A DNA stretch of 64,000 nucleotides from Mesostigma viride (lineage: Eukaryota; Streptophyta; Mesostigmatophyceae; Mesostigmatales; Mesostigmataceae), in NCBI GenBank assembly GCA_009746045.1, contig RPFO01000165.1, positions 1 through 64,000 of the forward strand, in the 5' to 3' direction. Both the position numbers and the translations under genes were made by a program. The notes under the pieces were generated by a model. The model was not told where the DNA came from and did no database searches. It saw nothing but the letters and a program-made list of their open reading frames with translations. Below are positions 59,059 to 64,000 of the stretch, one piece after another; the stretch's first letter is position 1, and each line of letters begins with the position of its first letter.

Positions 59059-59264
59059 AGTTAGGTTAATATTGTGCGGAAACCTTTTTGCCACTTGGGC
59101 TACTCAGGTTCCGCACAATATTACCGGCGATAACCACTCGCCGGACACTCAAGTTCACGACGTCGTGAACTTGAGTGTCCGGCGAGTGGTTATCGCCGGT
59201 AATATTGTGCGGAACCTGAGTAGCCCAAGTGGCAAAAAGGTTTCCGCACAATATTAACCTAACT
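59059..59264. repeat. Pal-2 palindrome 3 (206 bp, perfect)
   Basis: Third unit; its end is the element end. Confidence 0.95.
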
Positions 59265-59269
59265 CCAAC

Positions 59270-60050
59270 CTTTCCTTGGGAACTTGGTGCTAGATTAAAG
59301 TCAAGGCACTTTACCTAGTCCAATGGCTGGGATTAAAGGATGCCAAGAACGTATTATTGTGAGTTCCTGATCTTTCACAGTTATCACAGGCGCCCGTTCT
59401 TATGGCGCCCGCCTTGGCCAGCCTTTCCCTTTTGTGCTCAAAGAGACTCAGGTAGCACCCATGCAAATACTGCCTTCTTGGGGAGCCCATGTCTTCACTG
59501 GGTGTTAAGCCCAGGAATCACTCATGCCAGGCTGTGGCTCTGCTGGGGAATTGAACCCCACCCCAACCTCCAGGTTTATAGATGACCTGGAACTTTACAC
59601 AGGACAAACATTACAATCATGAGAACAACATGAGAATGACATGACATGGTTATGTTTTATTCAAGCATTATATAACCCAGAATGTGGCTCCCTGGCAACC
59701 ATGTTCCACATGGTCACACAACCAGGTTCTTTATTAGCAACAGGTTGGAAACAAGCACGAGAAAACATATATACAGCAACCTGTAAGAACCAGCATTCGG
59801 GTTGCCCTTGCATGGCCTAACTGTTTGAGGCCAAAGGCGTCGACTTAAGTCCTGGCGACTCTTCTGAACCCCATGGGGAGGGCCAGGCATGATTCTCAGC
59901 TGGTAGGAGTGACATTCCACACCAACTCCTGTCCAGGAGGGTGTACCTAACCCTGAAGGACCGGCTGTCAACCAGTAAGCACCAGTCACCACTTGGTACT
60001 TTGGTCAAGCAGCCCACTGGGGACACCCAAGCTGAAGCAAGGCCTGGTCT
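59270..60050 (-). other. Cop-D 3' UTR, main part
   Basis: Non-coding. At 59547-59557 the minus strand has GGTTCAATTCC, matching the B-box-like hairpin of Cop-B1 (23055-23065) except for one base. Confidence 0.6.
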
Positions 60051-62003
60051 CTATGGCCGCCCGTGTAAGGGGTCCATGAGCCCACGGAGCAGGGGGTACT
60101 GCCGCTCCGCCTTCTCCTCCAGCTTGGTGAGGGCATCTGCAGGGTTGTCCACACCAGGCACATGTTCAATGTGAGCTAGGTAGGACATCTCCTTGAGCAA
60201 CAAGTAGTCAAGGTCCCTGCTCCTGGCCAGCTGCCTGTGCACAAATTGCACCATGCCCATGCTATCAGTCCTCACCAGTGTGTGCAGCTGCAACCTACAG
60301 GAAGCCACTTGACATAGCTGGTAGAAGAGCTCCCTCAAGTAAAGAGCAGTATACAGCCCTTCACAGATTGCCCTGCACTCAGCAATATCACTGCTGGGTG
60401 TAACCCTGTTCTGCAACCGACTGTACCAGGTAACAAGTGAGGTGTGATCTTGCTCCAGGGTAACTAATGCTGCTGCCCTGCCCCTGACCTCTGTGACCTT
60501 CCTATTATCCATAGAACTGTCCACATAGAGAACCATGTCAAGGGGCTTGTACAAATCCACAGGACCCAGTATAAGAGGGGGAGACATCATGACAGCCTGC
60601 ACCACACTCTCAGCACCCACCTCAACCAGCTGGGAATCAGTAAGTCGACTCAAAACCAGCAAGTCAGGGGCACATATACTTGCAAGCCATGCCAGCATGC
60701 CCCTGATGGTAGCACACCTAGCCTGCGTGATGGGCTCCTGCAATGCATCTACAATCTGCTGTGGATAGTCCTTACCACCCTCCATCCTGATGAACCACGA
60801 GCCCTTGGCTTGGAACAACGTAGCCTGCATGCCACAGAAGACCATAGGCTCATTCTCCACCATGTGCTGTATCTTACCCAGCTCAAACCGCTTCTGGATA
60901 TTGGCCAAAACAGCCTCAACCCAGTCTGGTGGACCTATGAGATGCAGGTCATCGCCATGCAGTGAGGCAAAGACAGGAAGGCCATTGTGGGACCCTCGGA
61001 ACAAACAGGGATCCACTGGAGATACAGAAAACCCAGAAGTATTCTTCAAGAACTTCTCTAGGCGCTTTCTCCAGATAATGGGACTGGACCTGAGACCTTC
61101 CAACCCTTTCAGAATTCTCAGGTACCTGGCCTTTATCTCTGCTCTCCATACAGCAGGTACAGTCACAAAGAAAGGAGGGATGTCTCTCCAAGTCTGCCTA
61201 GCCTGATCTTGGTCACCCTTGAGAAAAGCCCTCTTGAAATCAATCAGCACAGAGCTATAGGGCACACCCTTAACCAGAAAAGACAGAAATATACACAGCA
61301 GAATCCTCCACGTGTCATGCAGCATCCCTGGAGTATAGAGCTCCTCATCTAACAACTGGCCAGTGCCATGATACTCGGTTACAACTGGTCTGACATGTGG
61401 CACCTGGACACCATCTACCTCCTTGAGCTTGAGGACAAACATCAATCTGAGCAGCTGGTGAACTTCTGGCAGCTCATCCACAGGTTCTGCACAGTTGGAA
61501 ACTATCCACTCATGCCCAGAAGCAACAAAGCCAAGAGTCCATGCCTTAGCCATCTTGGGGCTCTGCATCATCTCGACTAGTTGGCGCCAGGGAATAGGAC
61601 TGTGAGCAGCTATCTGGTACCTGTTTACCCCTAACTGCTGTGGATCAAAGGTGGTTGGGATTATCAACAGGTCCTCAGCTATGGGCTCCTGACCTTGAGG
61701 ACCCTCAGCTGGCTGACTCTTAACAGCCTTCACCGCCACTGCAAGACCCTGGGAATAGTGATATCTTTCAAGGGGGAGGCTGCCCCTGCCTTCTAGTGCC
61801 AACTCATCAGAGGTCAAAGTAACCCCTGGCATGCACAAGAAGTTCTGACCCAGAATGGCAGGCCCCTGATAGCCCTCTACCACACAGAACGTGGTGGGCA
61901 CCCCTAAGATAGGCACACTCACTTCCCCAAGGATCTTCATGGACACCTTTCCTGAGAAATCAGACACAGCAAGGCAACTGGGATGGGACATCTGTAAGCC
62001 TAC
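60051..62003 (-). CDS. Cop-D retropepsin end, reverse transcriptase and RNase H (open frame)
   Basis: Open from the Cop-A2 junction at 62003 to the stop at 60051. It starts within the retropepsin-like domain: VSMKILGEVSVPILGV and GPAILGQNFLCMPGV. RT: MFVLKLKEVDGVQVPHVRP, LIDFKRAFLKGD (motif A Asp), SSPIIWRKRLEKFL and FASLHGDDLHLIG (about 60944-60970, HGDD in place of YVDD, both Asp kept). The thumb follows with GMLAWLASICAPDLLVLSRL. RNase H: VLYVDSSMDNRK, DIAECRAICEGL, LVRTDSMGMVQF and NPADALTKLEE. All acidic residues are present, so this is the best-preserved pol 3' half of the family here. It copies element RNA to cDNA in the particle. Its 5' part is cut off by Cop-A2 inside protease. Confidence 0.9.
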   Translation of the reverse strand, partial: VGLQMSHPSCLAVSDFSGKVSMKILGEVSVPILGVPTTFCVVEGYQGPAILGQNFLCMPGVTLTSDELALEGRGSLPLERYHYSQGLAVAVKAVKSQPAEGPQGQEPIAEDLLIIPTTFDPQQLGVNRYQIAAHSPIPWRQLVEMMQSPKMAKAWTLGFVASGHEWIVSNCAEPVDELPEVHQLLRLMFVLKLKEVDGVQVPHVRPVVTEYHGTGQLLDEELYTPGMLHDTWRILLCIFLSFLVKGVPYSSVLIDFKRAFLKGDQDQARQTWRDIPPFFVTVPAVWRAEIKARYLRILKGLEGLRSSPIIWRKRLEKFLKNTSGFSVSPVDPCLFRGSHNGLPVFASLHGDDLHLIGPPDWVEAVLANIQKRFELGKIQHMVENEPMVFCGMQATLFQAKGSWFIRMEGGKDYPQQIVDALQEPITQARCATIRGMLAWLASICAPDLLVLSRLTDSQLVEVGAESVVQAVMMSPPLILGPVDLYKPLDMVLYVDSSMDNRKVTEVRGRAAALVTLEQDHTSLVTWYSRLQNRVTPSSDIAECRAICEGLYTALYLRELFYQLCQVASCRLQLHTLVRTDSMGMVQFVHRQLARSRDLDYLLLKEMSYLAHIEHVPGVDNPADALTKLEEKAERQYPLLRGLMDPLHGRP

Positions 62004-62348
62004 AGTTGAGTAACTCTAGAGCCCTAGGATCTGGCTCTAAGTTCCCCATGTCCGTCCGCACGCCTTCCGCTAGCGTCCGCTAAGCCGCCGGCTATAATCC
62101 GGCGGTCCGATGCGGTCGACCGGTCTAAGGGCGGCGCCTAGGGCCGGCGCCACCTAGGCCCCAGTCCGGGGCCTTATCCGGGTCGGTACGGACAGCTAGC
62201 TTGTCCCACGGTTACGGCTAACCGGATAGGGTTTGCTGGCTAAGACATAAACCAGTGGTGGGCCAGCTCCGACAGCAGTTCTCTGTGTTCACCTTATCCC
62301 AAGCTCAACGTGACCGACCGCCATAGCTGAGCCGGTCGGGCTTTAACT
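62004..62348 (+). repeat. Cop-A2 5' LTR (345 bp)
   Basis: AGTTGAGTAACTC...CGGGCTTTAACT. It lacks the 788-bp insert of Cop-A1, confirming that the insert is secondary. Confidence 0.9.
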
Positions 62349-62367
62349 TGTATTCATAAAAATCCCG

Positions 62368-64000
62368 ATGGCTTCCGGTACACGGAGCCGCACGGGCGAA
62401 CACACAGATACGCCAAGTGGCGAGGCCGCAGGGTCCGTCCTGCCACGCTTTAGTGCGGACGAGGCCACGAGGTTGATGCAAACCCTCGTGGCGCAACCTG
62501 AACTGGCCAAGCAGTTCAAGCATCTGATGCTTGCTGCTGACGATGCACTGAATCGCGGCCCTCTCAAGCAAACGGAGGTGCCCGCGGATCTACCTGCCGA
62601 CTATACGGCGGACGACGCAGCAGATTTTCTAGCTGCTCTCAAGCGTCTGCGCGATGGACGCGCAGACAAAGATTCGGAGCTGATTGGCAAGTTCCGTGCA
62701 GTATTCTGCAGTACAACAAAGCACCCAAACATTGCCAATCTAGTTCGCATTGCGGACGACAACAAACAAACCTGGGAAGTTTTTTACAACGGTCTAGATG
62801 CCCACTTGTCGCGGTCTAAGGAAGAGGCCGACGAGCAAGCCTTCAACGACTTCGAGGGCTATGCAGTTAATAAGGCAAATTTGCCCGGGGCTGCACGTGA
62901 TTTCCAGGTCTTCGTGCACAAGCACAAGCTGCTAGATACTCTCAAGCCCATTTTCCTGTGCAATCGATTTCTCAAGAAATGCGACCTGTCGTCGGATGTG
63001 CATCTGACCATAGCGACGGAACTCAAAAAGAAGAGTGCCGTCAGTTTCGACGAGGGCATGCTGTATTTGATCTCATGCTTCAAGAGTGCGCAGTCCAAGC
63101 CGGCTGCCTCGGCTGCTCTGCCATCCCTGCGCAAGGTGGATGCCGGCGCGTCTTCTTCTTCAGGCGCAGAGGCTCCAATTACGCGGTCGGAGCTTACGGC
63201 CATCCTGAAAAAGGTCGTCGGCCACGGCAACAACGGGGGCCAGCGAGGGCGCAAGCGCGGGCATGGTGGCGACGCCAAGCAGGGTGATCATCCCCCGGCC
63301 AAGCGGCAGCAGGGGGCGTCTACTGACCGCAAGCAACGCTGTGAGCGCTGCTTCGGACGTCGCCATGTCCGGGATGACTGCCGAGTTCGCCCGGACCTGG
63401 AGCTCGAGGACAACCTTTGCCGCAAGTGCCACGACGTTCTGCGTGGTCACAGCGTGGAGGCGTGCAAGGCCAAGCGCATCGTCGTCCACGGCACACGCGA
63501 GGAGTGGGCAGAGCGACGGGCAGCACGAAAGTCAGGTGAGAGCACGCTCGATACCCCTTCTTTTGCTCAATGCGTCACGCTGAACCGGGCCGTCGTAGAG
63601 CCTGACGTCGTTCCTAAAAGCAACGTGACTGCATCCTCTGTCTCATTCCGTGATGTGCTCACGCAATCCGTTGATGCTGCTCTGGCTCTGTCGCGCCAGG
63701 ATCACGTGCTTCCTGAGCACGGGTCTACAATGCGTGACCTAAGCAATGTGGTGTCTTCTAGGTCGGGTGTGTACAACGCCGAGCGACCAAGCACTACTGC
63801 AGCACCCCAGCTAGATACTGGGGCGGTTGGGCCTATGAGGAATGTTGTGACAGTGCAAGAGAATGCTGGGCGGGCAGATGTTCTCGGTACACACCACCCT
63901 AGTGTGGATCTTCACATTGGCAAGGTGCTCACACGGGCGGCCTTTCGTGCAGCCTCTGAAGCTGCCCAGTTAGCCAATGTCACTACCCCAGTAGTCACCC
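62368..64000 (+). CDS. Cop-A2 GAG-integrase polyprotein, N-terminal part (intact frame, open at window end)
   Basis: ATG at 62368, 20 bases after the LTR (MASGTRSRTGEHTDTPSG). The frame stays open for 544 codons to the window edge. The capsid region is identical in layout to Cop-A1, and the base missing there near 7247 is present here (GMLYLISCFKSAQSKP at about 63058), so GAG and integrase form one frame. The two cysteine knuckles (CERCFGRRHVRDDC, CRKCHDVLRG) are at about 63340-63470. Integrase itself lies beyond the edge. This is the best copy for defining the family's GAG. Confidence 0.9.
   Translation, partial: MASGTRSRTGEHTDTPSGEAAGSVLPRFSADEATRLMQTLVAQPELAKQFKHLMLAADDALNRGPLKQTEVPADLPADYTADDAADFLAALKRLRDGRADKDSELIGKFRAVFCSTTKHPNIANLVRIADDNKQTWEVFYNGLDAHLSRSKEEADEQAFNDFEGYAVNKANLPGAARDFQVFVHKHKLLDTLKPIFLCNRFLKKCDLSSDVHLTIATELKKKSAVSFDEGMLYLISCFKSAQSKPAASAALPSLRKVDAGASSSSGAEAPITRSELTAILKKVVGHGNNGGQRGRKRGHGGDAKQGDHPPAKRQQGASTDRKQRCERCFGRRHVRDDCRVRPDLELEDNLCRKCHDVLRGHSVEACKAKRIVVHGTREEWAERRAARKSGESTLDTPSFAQCVTLNRAVVEPDVVPKSNVTASSVSFRDVLTQSVDAALALSRQDHVLPEHGSTMRDLSNVVSSRSGVYNAERPSTTAAPQLDTGAVGPMRNVVTVQENAGRADVLGTHHPSVDLHIGKVLTRAAFRAASEAAQLANVTTPVVT

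Larger units (their letters stand above)
58179..59264. mobile_element. Pal-2: triple-palindrome element (1086 bp)
   Basis: Termini AGTTAGGTTAATATT...AATATTAACCTAACT, flanked by the 5-bp duplication CCAAC (58174-58178 and 59265-59269). Three perfect 206-bp palindromes (58179-58384, 58621-58826, 59059-59264) alternate with two arms (58385-58620 and 58827-59058) that are inverted copies of each other. No gene. It sits in the Cop-D 3' UTR. Confidence 0.9.
57304..62003 (-). mobile_element. Cop-D: Copia-like retrotransposon, 3' part
   Basis: 3' LTR at 57304-57948, polypurine tract, 3' UTR (with Pal-2), and an intact protease-end/RT/RNase H frame (60051-62003). Its 5' half lies beyond Cop-A2, outside the window. 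Related to Cop-B1 (about 80-85 percent similar in RT by eye) but with a different LTR sequence inside. Confidence 0.85.
62004..64000 (+). mobile_element. Cop-A2: second Copia-A element, 5' part
   Basis: LTR 62004-62348 followed by GAG, running off the window. It is inserted in the Cop-D protease region; the left flank CCTAC (61999-62003) should be duplicated on the far side. Confidence 0.9.

Noticed and set aside
58186-59257. Identical 61-codon frames on both strands in each Pal-2 palindrome
   Set aside because: A perfect palindrome necessarily gives the same frame on both strands. No sign of coding.

Overview
The window looks like a transposon-dense, apparently heterochromatic stretch of a eukaryotic nuclear genome, and I see no host housekeeping gene, rRNA gene or complete tRNA gene in it. 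The mix of divergent Copia-like elements, Ty3/Gypsy, piggyBac, Kolobok-like TTAA transposons and a LINE with an apurinic-type endonuclease would fit a green alga or another protist. That assignment is an inference; nothing here fixes the species. Names used below: Cop-A1 (5395-25362), Cop-A2 (62004 to the window end), Cop-B1 (12021-24206), Cop-B2 (9671-12020, inverted fragment), Cop-B3 (55079-57303, continuing past Cop-D), Cop-D (57304-62003, minus), Cop-E (about 28376-31076), Cop-F (31614-40624, minus), G (33060-36322, minus), Kol-1 and Kol-2, PB-1 and PB-2, Pal-1, Pal-2 and Pal-3.

Left block (1-31076). After the 3' end of PB-1 (1-921) and some unassigned DNA comes a decayed Gypsy element (gag from about 4428). 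It is split by Cop-A1, which made a 5-bp AGGAC duplication; removing Cop-A1 and one AGGAC copy leaves the gag frame open. Cop-A1 is itself split by Copia-B sequence: an inverted Cop-B2 fragment (partial GAG, an extra ORF, LTR) followed by Cop-B1. Cop-B1 in turn received two Kolobok elements at TTAA sites, one inside integrase and one in the 3' UTR. The Gypsy pol then runs directly into the 3' half of Cop-E.

Middle block (31077-43432). An unrecognised coding locus is interrupted by Cop-F (TSD GTTCG) and by Pal-1 (TSD ATGCT), and its frames close when these are removed. Cop-F contains G, a short gag-only element (TSD CTCCG), whose 5' LTR holds a 500-bp terminal-inverted-repeat insert.

Right block (43433-64000). 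This holds LINE fragments, Pal-3, a 419-bp dispersed repeat, the nearly complete PB-2 (47840-51559, TTAA flanks), and a second nest: LINE endonuclease > Cop-B3 > Cop-D (minus) > Pal-2 in the Cop-D 3' UTR and Cop-A2 in the Cop-D protease region.

Three things stand out. First, the Copia-like elements A, B, D, E and F share a layout in which a retropepsin-like domain sits after integrase and before reverse transcriptase (GAG-IN-PR-RT-RH), with the DTG signature changed to DTQ or DTN. Second, these elements have LTRs that begin AGTT and, in most, end AACT (GCTAAAT in the B family), with 5-bp TSDs wherever both flanks can be read, instead of TG...CA. Third, Pal-1 and Pal-2, built as palindrome-arm-palindrome-inverted arm-palindrome, carry the same AGTT...AACT ends and 5-bp TSDs, suggesting that they move with the same integrase.
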